Positions 1 through 7,339 of a DNA stretch of 7,888 bases are shown in pieces. Source of the DNA: CAUZFZ01 sp964431285 (GTDB lineage Bacteria; Planctomycetota; Planctomycetia; Planctomycetales; Planctomycetaceae); NCBI GenBank assembly GCA_964431285.1, contig CAYSJO010000764.1, positions 1 to 7,888 of the forward strand, in the 5' to 3' direction. Position 1 is the stretch's first letter, and the number at the start of each line of letters is the position of its first letter. Position numbers and translations under genes: made by a program. The notes beneath the pieces are model-generated. The model was not told where the DNA came from, did no database searches, and saw only the letters and a program-made list of their open reading frames with translations.

Positions 1-69
1 AGGACCGCGGATTTCATCGGGCAACGACAGATCGGGGGATCCAAAGTCAGGTGTTTTATTATCTGTCAT
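1..69 (-). CDS. 5' end of an unidentified protein gene (partial)
   Basis: An open frame on the minus strand starts with ATG at 69-67 and runs to the window edge, giving 23 residues that begin MTDNKTPDFGSPDLSLPDE. It follows the hydrolase gene on the same strand by only 8 bases. A GAGGA ribosome binding site lies 5 bases before the ATG and overlaps the TGA stop of the hydrolase, so the two genes are probably cotranscribed and translationally coupled. The visible N-terminus is hydrophilic, acidic and rich in Pro and Asp. It has no signal peptide or membrane segment, which suggests a cytoplasmic protein or a disordered N-terminal tail. I cannot assign a family from so little sequence. The start is well supported by the ribosome binding site; the function is unknown. 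Confidence 0.7.
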   Translation of the reverse strand, partial: MTDNKTPDFGSPDLSLPDEIRGP

Positions 70-74
70 TCGAA

Positions 75-79
75 TCCTC
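75..79 (-). promoter_or_regulatory. Ribosome binding site of the partial gene at 1-69
   Basis: GAGGA on the minus strand lies 5 bases upstream of the ATG at 69 and overlaps the TGA stop (80-78) of the upstream hydrolase gene. This fixes the start of the partial gene and suggests that ribosomes finishing the hydrolase can reinitiate there. Confidence 0.55.
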
Positions 80-2216
80 ATTGGCTTGGTGTTACAGACC
101 ACGGATCGATTTGACGCAGACGCTTGCTTTCGATCGCCCGATAGCAGTCTGGCAGGTCAAAATGGCTTAACACGTCGGGAAGCATTGCGGAAAGTGGCCA
201 GTCGTAATGCTCGGTCTCGGCCATGTCTGAGTAAGACGTCAGTGCGTTCTTGAGCGTTACCTGAGTCACCTGATCAGACAGCACGGCCGCGAATGTGCCA
301 GGTAACGCTCCCCAGCCCTTTGCGACAAGGTGCACGTCGCTCCTGCCAATGCTCTTCAGCCAGTCAAGCACGCGCAGAACATCAAACGTCTTCTGACCGA
401 CGTATGGCCGATCAAGCATCAGGCTGTGCACTGCGTAGAAGTAATCGCTGCCGTATGGCGAGCGAAACGAATTCACGCCGCAGGTTTCCGGACGCGATTC
501 GCCAATGCCACGGACATCGCATGTGAAGACCGCTGCGTCCTGTTCGGTCTTCATCACTTCCGCGATCAGTGCTTCGTCGCGCAATTCCGCATCACTGGAA
601 TGATGCGAGACATACAGAATCGCACGCGATCCGTTCCGCGGCGGTCGGGAATACCAGCGATCATCCGACAGCATGTAGGTCAGAGCATGAATGCCAGGCT
701 CAGTTTCGACGGCGTCTGAGATCGCGTATCGCTTCGGATACTCACGTGAATTGAGGTACCGCAGGATTCGGTAGTCTGGAACGGACCTGGTGGCGGTGAG
801 AAGTTTGAGCACTCGACGCAGCGCAATCTGCAGATCCTCACCACCAACGTTGCCGCGATTCTTTGCGAGAGCCCGAGACGCCTGACGCGTAAAGCTGAAT
901 ACTGTTCGTGTCCCATCCAGTTCAGCCACTTGCCCGTTTGGTGTACACCACAGAGTCTCATCTTTCTCGATCACAATCTCGGGCTCGGACCGGGCGTCCG
1001 AGGCTTCTGTGGCCCGGTTAAACCAACGATACATCGCCTCGCGATTCTCCTGCGAATACCCGTGCGTTGTTGGTCCGATGAATTGGCTGATGTTCTCTGG
1101 AGCTTCCAGCAGGCCGTAAAGCTTCTGAAGTCGTGCATAGGATTCTTCCGCGCCGCGGGCATCGAAATAATCACGCTCTTTTGCCAGCAAGACGACGGGG
1201 CGCGGCGCGAGCGCAGCAATGAAATCATCGTGATCCGGGTTCAAGGCGAGTGCTCTTGGTGGGCACTGTTCCGTGTCGGCGGGTAGCTCGTTTTCCATAT
1301 TTCGTCGGAATGTGGTCACGAAACAACTTGGCGCGGCCATCGTCCAGCGTTGCTCAACACCGCACAGCCACGACGTCATCGTGCCTCCGCCTGAATTTCC
1401 TGTGACACCAACGTGAGCAGGATCGACGTCGTCTCTGGTCAGCAGATAATCGAGTGCGCGAATCCCGTCCCAGGCACGCCACATGGCAAACGTCTCGCCC
1501 ACCAGAAACTGCTGGTTTCCGGCGTGCAGATGCTCACGCACACCAGAGCCGATCTTCGCAGTCAGGTCTTCGTTCACGTACTGCAAACGCTCGCCCTGCC
1601 CAATGGGATCGTAGATCAGGCAGACGTAACCCTGACGCGCCAGTCCCTGAGAAAACGACTGGTATGCGCCCGCCGCTTTGCCATTCGTCGAATAGCCACA
1701 CGTCCCAATGACTCCCGGCATGGGCCGCTTCCGCCCTGTTGGCACGTAGACGTTTGCCGTAACTGGAAATCCAGGGCGACTATCGAAGATCAGATTCTCA
1801 ATTCGATAGCCATCTCGTTCCACAACTTTCGTGATGCGAGGATTCAGCGGGGTTCGTTCTGGTTCCGGGCCGAAGCATTCACGGATTCGCTTCCGTACTG
1901 ATTCGACATGCTTCTGAGCGTCCTCTTTCGTTTTGAGCCGCGACATGGTCTGCAACTTGCGTTGTTCTGCACGACGCACCTGCTCGACGAAGTACTCGTG
2001 CACCATCCGCGGAAAACGGTTCAGCGGTTCTGTTTTATCGGCCGCGCTGACTGTTTCTGAAAAGTCGTGTCCGACCCAGGGCAGTCCCAACGTGGCCGCA
2101 CCGGCAAGCTGCATCAATCTGCGTCGAGAGAATTCCGCTCGGTCATTCCTCATGCTCTGGTCGCCAGTCACAGCGATCTCCCTGCAAAAAACACGCTCTG
2201 TGATTTCGCGGGCCAT
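78..2216 (-). CDS. Tat-exported two-domain alpha/beta hydrolase, acetylxylan-esterase-like
   Basis: The longest frame gives 712 residues. A twin-arginine signal (SRRRLMQLAGAA, residues 30-41) is followed by a hydrophobic stretch and a possible cleavage site near VSA-AD (57-60). Met22 (ATG at 2153) is the better start because it gives a normal short n-region; neither start has a clear ribosome binding site. Domain 1 (about 120-400) is a complete alpha/beta hydrolase with an oxyanion-side strand (PGVIGTCGYS), the nucleophile elbow G273-N-S275-G-G, an acid at D349 or D352 in RDYFD, and H385 in TTHGYS. It resembles the acetylxylan esterases and related carbohydrate esterases common in planctomycetes. 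Domain 2 (about 528-700) repeats the fold (LYVSHHS, CDVRGIGES, HLVAKGWGALPG), but the elbow has Trp635 where Ser is expected. The likely role is deacylation of a polysaccharide outside the cytoplasmic membrane; the substrate is unknown. It is followed at once by another minus-strand gene. Confidence 0.85.
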   Translation of the reverse strand: MAREITERVFCREIAVTGDQSMRNDRAEFSRRRLMQLAGAATLGLPWVGHDFSETVSAADKTEPLNRFPRMVHEYFVEQVRRAEQRKLQTMSRLKTKEDAQKHVESVRKRIRECFGPEPERTPLNPRITKVVERDGYRIENLIFDSRPGFPVTANVYVPTGRKRPMPGVIGTCGYSTNGKAAGAYQSFSQGLARQGYVCLIYDPIGQGERLQYVNEDLTAKIGSGVREHLHAGNQQFLVGETFAMWRAWDGIRALDYLLTRDDVDPAHVGVTGNSGGGTMTSWLCGVEQRWTMAAPSCFVTTFRRNMENELPADTEQCPPRALALNPDHDDFIAALAPRPVVLLAKERDYFDARGAEESYARLQKLYGLLEAPENISQFIGPTTHGYSQENREAMYRWFNRATEASDARSEPEIVIEKDETLWCTPNGQVAELDGTRTVFSFTRQASRALAKNRGNVGGEDLQIALRRVLKLLTATRSVPDYRILRYLNSREYPKRYAISDAVETEPGIHALTYMLSDDRWYSRPPRNGSRAILYVSHHSSDAELRDEALIAEVMKTEQDAAVFTCDVRGIGESRPETCGVNSFRSPYGSDYFYAVHSLMLDRPYVGQKTFDVLRVLDWLKSIGRSDVHLVAKGWGALPGTFAAVLSDQVTQVTLKNALTSYSDMAETEHYDWPLSAMLPDVLSHFDLPDCYRAIESKRLRQIDPWSVTPSQ

Positions 2217-2328
2217 CGTAGCGATGCCAAAGCAACACGTGCAGCTTACGGAGTCGACTGCAAGTCATGTCGAGTGATGACACGGATGGCGTGGCCTCAC
2301 AACCGGGGAGTGCCTTCTGCAATGGTCG

Positions 2329-4302
2329 TCAGATGATTCGGGCGACATCCAACGGCCGGAACAGCCCGAATACACCGTCCATCCACAACCGATCAAAGTC
2401 ATCTGGCGACATACCAGAAGCGGCAGTGTGTTCCACCAAATCATTGTCTGGCGCTGGTTCCCTTGCTGGTGAATCGTTGGGAATGCTGGCTTCGATCGAT
2501 AGCTGTGGTCGCACGACCGTCTGAACTTCGATCCGATGCTGGTGCTGTGTCTCCGCTGGTGCCAGATCCGTAGTTGGGTCTGGTACTGAGACACTGAGAT
2601 CACTTTTGACTGCGGCGGTGGCCTCGGCGGACGATCCGGACTGCTGCAACGATAGAGGCGGGACCGGTCGCCAATCAGCTGGAAAATTGCCGTCGTACGT
2701 CTGCGGGATCAATGAGTCGCGCGTGCTGCCGAAGTTCTCCGCGAACAGGATAATGTCCGCAAATTCCACGACTCCGGTGCGGTTAAAATCGGCACGGTAG
2801 GCGCCGTTGTTGTTTTCCAGAGTCGTACCGAACACAGCGGCCAAATCTGCTACGTCTCCAAAGCCGATCGTTCCGTCGTCGTCGAGATCGAACATCACTG
2901 GCCACACTTCAATTGAGGTCGCTGTCTGTGTATTCACATCAGCGGAAACTCCGCCGGACATGCTGATCGCAACGTTCTGAATGAGGAATTCATCGTCGAT
3001 GGTTGGCAGGATATATTCCCCTGACAGATCGTCGTTCGGCAAATCCGCTTCGGCACGGACCTGAAAGAACACTCGCGCCAACAGTGCGAAATCGTTCAGG
3101 GCAATCGACGTCTGCGACGTGCTGGCCGACACGCCCTGAATAAGTCCGGATGAATTGTCGATCGTCCCCTGACGTGTGTCGGTAAATGCACCTCCGTGCT
3201 CAATCGTCGTGGCTTCGAACAGCAGTTCGTCGAAGGGAATGTCGACCGTAAAGCTTGAAACGGATGATGTGTCATCGGCTGGTGTGCTGGCCCAGACTTC
3301 CACCAGAAACTCGTCCCATTCGTCCAGAAAGTCGACGTCGTCTGGAATCGATGGGACTTCGCCGTTCGCGTCGGTAGCTGATGAAGTTCTCAGAATCCGC
3401 AGATCGACCTGCACGGACGGAGCAGCCTGCGCAATTTCCCACCCGAGATCATCGAGTCCCGCCACATCCAGTGGTGTGGGCAGCTTGCGAGTCCCGACGA
3501 AGATGACCGGGTCCATTGCGGCCTCGGCACCGTTATCGGTCGTTCCATCCTCCCAGTGGCCGCCGACCTGGCCGTCAACAATCTGGACCGGAGGACCGCC
3601 CGGCTGATCAAACTCCGCCGTCGCCGCGGTACCTGTGAATGATGAACCCACCACCAGGTTCTGCCATGAATCGGCCGTGCCGAAGCCGATCAAGTGATAC
3701 AGCTCGTGAATCGCGACCGACAGAAAGTCTGATTCGCCGTTGTCCAGTCCGGCCACATCCGTCCCGAAGTGCCAGTTGGTTGTGGTGTTAAATGTGATCG
3801 CTCCACCCCACGGGCCGAAGTCGCTTTCCTCGTCGTCGGCCAGCAGTGCTCCGGCCTGGCCTCGCCCGGCAACAGTATCGATCCAGGCCTGCGTTGCCCC
3901 GCTGACACCAAATCCGCCGGGGCCCCCAACACCCAGTGTCGCACCCAAATCACGACCGCCGGCGAACACGCGGATGACGTTCTCGTCAATCGACAGGTTG
4001 TCCGTGCTGACCGGATCGCCGGTGGACGGGTCGCGGTAGGTCGCCGTCCAAGTATCACCGGGACTGATCGAACCTGGCACAATCGCAGTCAGCGTATCGC
4101 CAAGACTGGCCGTGATGATTTCGCCAGCGGCGACCAGAGCAGCGCGACGCTCCGGCTCTGTTTCCGTGAAGAAGTCGTTCGCGTCGAGCGAAAAGTCGAA
4201 GTCGAACGTGATCGTCAGCAGCATGCGCGGCTCGAGTTGCTCGGCACGGCGCGCCGACCGCCTGCATCGACGCATTCTGCGCAACCGGGTTTCTCGAAGC
4301 AT
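2329..4302 (-). CDS. LEPR-family exported zinc metalloprotease with cohesin-like and dockerin-like modules
   Basis: 657 residues. The N-terminus is extremely basic (10 Arg in the first 20) and leads into LEPRMLL (23-29), matching the LEPR-x-LL signature of planctomycete extracellular proteins; there is no classical Sec hydrophobic core. Residues 30-290 form a metalloprotease. H199-E-L-Y-H203 with G206 is the zinc motif, but the usual third ligand 11 positions in is absent. Instead G-G-H249-W, then M263-D-P as a likely Met-turn, and LDVAGLDDLGW (278-288) follow the leishmanolysin-like layout, so H249 is the probable third ligand. Residues about 295-465 are beta-rich and resemble a cohesin-like sandwich. 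Two EF-hand-like loops follow, D472-x-D-x-D476-G ending at D483 and D505-x-N-x-T-G ending at D516, as in type I dockerin. A Pro/Ser/Thr-rich linker and an FDRLWMDGVFGLF tail end the protein. It probably degrades extracellular protein. No strong ribosome binding site is visible. Confidence 0.82.
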   Translation of the reverse strand: MLRETRLRRMRRCRRSARRAEQLEPRMLLTITFDFDFSLDANDFFTETEPERRAALVAAGEIITASLGDTLTAIVPGSISPGDTWTATYRDPSTGDPVSTDNLSIDENVIRVFAGGRDLGATLGVGGPGGFGVSGATQAWIDTVAGRGQAGALLADDEESDFGPWGGAITFNTTTNWHFGTDVAGLDNGESDFLSVAIHELYHLIGFGTADSWQNLVVGSSFTGTAATAEFDQPGGPPVQIVDGQVGGHWEDGTTDNGAEAAMDPVIFVGTRKLPTPLDVAGLDDLGWEIAQAAPSVQVDLRILRTSSATDANGEVPSIPDDVDFLDEWDEFLVEVWASTPADDTSSVSSFTVDIPFDELLFEATTIEHGGAFTDTRQGTIDNSSGLIQGVSASTSQTSIALNDFALLARVFFQVRAEADLPNDDLSGEYILPTIDDEFLIQNVAISMSGGVSADVNTQTATSIEVWPVMFDLDDDGTIGFGDVADLAAVFGTTLENNNGAYRADFNRTGVVEFADIILFAENFGSTRDSLIPQTYDGNFPADWRPVPPLSLQQSGSSAEATAAVKSDLSVSVPDPTTDLAPAETQHQHRIEVQTVVRPQLSIEASIPNDSPAREPAPDNDLVEHTAASGMSPDDFDRLWMDGVFGLFRPLDVARII

Positions 4303-4513
4303 GGCGCCGCCGGATTAAGGAAGAGGATGGCCCGGCAAGAAAACGGGCACGGATCTTCTCACATACGGTTGATTGTGCCTGTCACATCCATGCTATCGAG
4401 ACAATCAGGCTATGGGAGGAGATCGTATATCTCGCCGAGACTTTCAGTCTGCAGTACCGGTGCAACAATAACAGCCGTAAGAACCCACCCTTGCCGATTG
4501 TTACGAGCCTGAT
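4303..4513. promoter_or_regulatory. Divergent intergenic region between the LEPR protease and a sulfatase
   Basis: These 211 bases separate two divergently transcribed genes and must hold the promoters of both. I see no convincing promoter pair; TTGATT at 4369-4374 with a weak CTATC-containing -10 about 17 bases on is the best plus-strand candidate. A small inverted repeat, GCCCG/CGGGC (4330-4334 and 4344-4348), lies in the protease leader. A purine-rich GGAGGAG near 4416 looks like a ribosome binding site but has no suitable start just after it. A 19-codon frame at 4412-4471 is discussed as a finding. Confidence 0.35.
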
Positions 4514-5959
4514 ATGGCCCAACGGCCCAATCTGCTGCTGTTTCTGACGGATGGTATGCAGGCCGCAACCGTCGATCCGGGGCATCCGTGTCTGACGCCG
4601 AACATAGACCAGTTCGCCGAGCGTGGCCTGCGATTCAGTAACGCTCACACGACTTGCCCGACCTGTTCACCGGCACGCGCGAGTCTGATGACCGGATTAC
4701 TGCCGCACAATCACGGTGTCCTCGAAGTGGAACACGGTCGCGACGCCGATCAGTGCCTGTTGCGTCTGGACAAATCGCACTTTGCGCAAAGATTGTCTGC
4801 CGCCGGATACCGGACGGGATATTTCGGCAAGTGGCACGTCGAACGCACCAATCAACTCGAACAGTTCGGCTGGCAGGAATCGATCGTCAAGGGGGCCGAG
4901 CATCTGAGAGGACTCGGCCGCGGAGACCAGGGACCGCGTACGTATGAACTTGATGAATCGCTGACCGGCTACGTTGACGGTCCGCCCGGCTACAACCGCG
5001 TACTGCACTGGGGTGTGACCGACACGCCCGTTGACACGCGATATCCCGGCATCACTCTGCAGGATGCTGAATCATTCATCGATCGATCTGCCGGCGGTGA
5101 CGATCCGTGGTGTTGCTGCGTCAGTTTCTCCGAACCAAACGAAGCTCTGGTCGCCGGTCGAGAGGCATGGAACAGATATGACCCGTCGACACTTCCGTTA
5201 CCCGACAATTTCTTCGACGACATGTCAGACCGCCCGAATCTGTATCGGCGAGAACAACAGATTGGCCGCGACATTTCCGAGGACCACTGGCGTGCCGCGC
5301 GAGCCTGTTACTTTGCGCGCATCAGTGAACTTGACGATCAGTTCGGCCGGTTGATGGAACGACTGGATTCGGCGGGAGTGCTCGACAACACGATCGTTGT
5401 CATGTTGTCTGATCATGGTCGCTACGTGGGCGCTCACGGATTCGAGGCTCACAACTTCGGACCGTTTGAAGAGATTTATCGTATTCCACTCATCATGGCC
5501 GGACCGGGCATCACGGGTGGAGCCACCTGTAGTGCCGCTGTCAGCATCGCGGATCTGTGTCCGACTTTATGTGAGTTAGGCGATGCTGATCCGATCGACG
5601 TTCCGGACTCCCGATCACTCGCACCGCTTCTCACCGACCCGACCGCGCATCCGGGATTCTCGACCGGATTTGCTGAGTACCACGGAACCCGCTTCTCACT
5701 GACACAGCGGATCGTCTGGCGAGACAACTGGAAGTTCGTCTTCAATGGGTTCGACTTTGACGAACTCTACGACGTCTCGAGCGACCCATACGAAATGCAG
5801 AACCTGGCTGGTGATCCAGCACAACAATCGCGTGTCGAAGCTATGATGTGTGACGTCTGGGACTGGGTTCGCCGCACGGGCGATCTCGCGATTCTCGAGA
5901 CGCACTACTACTCGATGCGACTTGCCACAGTCGGGCCGAATGCCGAGATTCAACATTGA
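4514..5959 (+). CDS. Sulfatase (S1 type, formylglycine-dependent), apparently cytoplasmic, with variant active site
   Basis: 481 residues, starting MAQRPNLLLFLTDG, directly at the first beta strand of the sulfatase fold and without a signal peptide. Sulfatases hydrolyse sulfate esters using a formylglycine made from Cys or Ser in C/S-x-P-x-R; here C51-S-P-A-R55 followed by ASLMTG is intact. The second signature G-Y-F-G-K106-W-H108 is also intact, and SDHG (D300, H301) supplies metal ligands. The C-terminus has the usual ELYDVSSDPYEMQNLAGD sequence, so the protein is full length. Departures from the common pattern: the second Asp of the DD metal pair is Gly14, the usual P-H motif reads P208-N209, and the Lys normally before the KGP-type segment reads F315-G-P. 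The first is seen in some families, the others less so; substrate and activity are therefore uncertain. The gene is convergent with a damaged sulfatase 27 bases away. The ATG has only a weak upstream ribosome binding site. Confidence 0.88.
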   Translation: MAQRPNLLLFLTDGMQAATVDPGHPCLTPNIDQFAERGLRFSNAHTTCPTCSPARASLMTGLLPHNHGVLEVEHGRDADQCLLRLDKSHFAQRLSAAGYRTGYFGKWHVERTNQLEQFGWQESIVKGAEHLRGLGRGDQGPRTYELDESLTGYVDGPPGYNRVLHWGVTDTPVDTRYPGITLQDAESFIDRSAGGDDPWCCCVSFSEPNEALVAGREAWNRYDPSTLPLPDNFFDDMSDRPNLYRREQQIGRDISEDHWRAARACYFARISELDDQFGRLMERLDSAGVLDNTIVVMLSDHGRYVGAHGFEAHNFGPFEEIYRIPLIMAGPGITGGATCSAAVSIADLCPTLCELGDADPIDVPDSRSLAPLLTDPTAHPGFSTGFAEYHGTRFSLTQRIVWRDNWKFVFNGFDFDELYDVSSDPYEMQNLAGDPAQQSRVEAMMCDVWDWVRRTGDLAILETHYYSMRLATVGPNAEIQH

Positions 5960-5966
5960 GACGACA

Positions 5967-5987
5967 ACGCAGTCGCGCGGCCTGCGT
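5967..5987. terminator. Weak hairpin between convergent sulfatase genes
   Basis: ACGCAG and CTGCGT form a 6-bp inverted repeat with a GC-rich 9-base loop in the 27-base gap between the two convergent stop codons, touching the minus-strand stop. There is no T-run on either side, so at best it is a weak bidirectional terminator; chance is quite possible. Confidence 0.2.
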
Positions 5988-7281
5988 CACTTCCCGTCGG
6001 GCGTGCGAGCCTTCAGTGAATCGTTAGCAGAGCTGAGCAGCTTGAAGTCGGGTTTGCTTGCCGCTGGTCGCTGGTCTGCTGGCACGGGCTGCTTCTCGAA
6101 GGGATCGTTTGTGGTGTCGAAGAACGTGCCGTTGTTGTAGAGCTTCCACCGTTGAGTCTTGGCGAAGAATCGGCCGCGACCTTCTGCATACGCCCATGTT
6201 CGCGGTGAGCGAGTTCCTTTGGTCAACAGTCCGGCGAAGCTGTGCCCATCCCGCCGCACTTCTGCTGGCACAGAACCGCCTGTCAATTCGGCAAACGTGG
6301 GCAGGATGTCACTGAAGTCGACCAGGTCGTCCCATGTCTGGCCAGGTTTGATGACTCCTGGCCAGTTCGCAATCGTCGGAACTCGTGTTCCCCAGTCGGT
6401 CAGGTCGCCTTTGCCGCCGGGTATGTCCTGGCCTTTGAAATTCGACACGACTTTTTCGTAAACACACTTCTTGCCGTTCTCATCAATAGCCGAGAGCTTT
6501 GATCGGCCGGCCGTGCCGTTGTCCGTTGTAAACAGAATCAGCGTATTGTCACGAATCCCCAGATCGTCGATGCCCTTCACGAGTCGGCCAACTTCGACGT
6601 CCATCATTTCGGCCATCTCTTTGAAATTGTCGTAGCGTCCACGCGAACGTAGGGCACAGCCTCGCCAATATCGTCGGTCACATCGTGACAGAGTGCCATT
6701 GAGTAAAAGGCCAGAAACGGCTTTTCCTTATTTCGCTTCATGAAGTCGACGAGGTAGTCGACATACAGGTCCGGGCCATACTTGCCGGCCGTGTCCGTGC
6801 GGACTTTGCCGTTGTGGTAAATCATCGGTTTGTGATAGCGGGCGCCCTCGTGCCATCCGAATACAGACCACTCGTCGAACCCAAGTCGACGCGGGTGATC
6901 CAGATCGTTCTTCATCAGACAAATTTTCCACATGCCGGCAACTGCCGTTGCGTAACCGGCGTCTTTGGCCACGTGTGCGAACGTCTGCTTCTCAGACGGT
7001 TTCGGAAAACTCCCCCATCTCGGATTGCCCAGATGACGCGGATAGCGACCGGTGAGCAATGTCACTCGTGTGGGATGGCAGACCGGCATGCTGTAGCAAT
7101 GCTCAAACTTCGCACCCGTCGTGGCCAGCCGGTCGAGATTTGGCGTGAAGTACGAACTGCCTCCGTAACAGCCCAGCACTTCGCGGCCGACGTCGTCAGC
7201 AAGAATGAAAACGATATTCGGCTTGTCGGCCGCACGGCATGGAAGAGCAACGAGCAGGACAACAATCGCGACACGTAACAT
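5987..7281 (-). pseudogene. Sec-exported sulfatase, frameshifted
   Basis: Two frames make one sulfatase of about 431 residues. The first part (7281 to 6604) has a Sec signal peptide (MLRVAIVVLLVALPCRA, cleavage near A18), the metal pair D29-D30, formylglycine site C68-H-P-T-R72 and a long middle region including FGWHEGARYH and MALCHD. After AVPYV the frame shifts and ends in a short nonsense tail. The rest continues in another frame as GRYDNFKEMAEMMD (about 6640 to 5987), with TTDNG metal ligands, GGKGDLTDWGTRVP and a C-terminal end. Adding one C to the minus strand in GTTCGCGTGG near 6645 restores V-P-R-G-R-Y-D, so a single-base deletion explains the break. The second sulfatase signature reads G116-M117-W-K instead of G-K-W, a one-base AAG to ATG change that is a second lesion. 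A GGAGAG site 8 bases before the ATG supports the start. A sequencing error is the alternative for the frameshift. Confidence 0.8.
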
Positions 7282-7289
7282 GCAGGCGT

Positions 7290-7295
7290 CTCTCC
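7290..7295 (-). promoter_or_regulatory. Ribosome binding site of the frameshifted sulfatase
   Basis: GGAGAG on the minus strand lies 8 bases before the ATG at 7281. It is one of the few clear Shine-Dalgarno sites in the window and fixes the start immediately before the hydrophobic signal peptide. Confidence 0.5.
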
Positions 7296-7339
7296 GTTCT
7301 GATTCGCAGGTTGGCTTCGATCAGCTCACAATCGCCCGT

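Noticed and set aside
330..719. Plus-strand frame of 129 codons opposite the hydrolase C-terminus
   Set aside because: It is a shadow of the second hydrolase domain with no start signal or recognisable motif.
1413..1901. Plus-strand frame of 162 codons opposite the hydrolase
   Set aside because: It is fully antisense to conserved alpha/beta hydrolase sequence, including the nucleophile region's neighbourhood, and shows no domain features.
2217..2328. Terminator or promoter between the LEPR protease and the hydrolase
   Set aside because: Only short palindromes such as AGTCGACT are present, with no stable hairpin plus T-run and no clear promoter boxes.
4371..4406. GATTGT / ACAATC inverted repeat as an operator
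   Set aside because: Arms are 6 bases with a 24-base spacer and no further symmetry; easily expected by chance.
3769..4512. Plus-strand frame of 247 codons ending just before the sulfatase
   Set aside because: It lies mostly opposite the well-supported LEPR protease gene, has no recognisable domain or ribosome binding site, and its composition is that of an antisense shadow.
6635..6650. Programmed ribosomal frameshift in the sulfatase
   Set aside because: No slippery heptamer or obvious downstream stem is visible, and sulfatases are not known to use frameshifting; deletion or sequencing error is simpler.
6814..7278. Plus-strand frame of 154 codons opposite the frameshifted sulfatase
   Set aside because: The minus strand holds clear sulfatase motifs throughout; the opposite frame has none.
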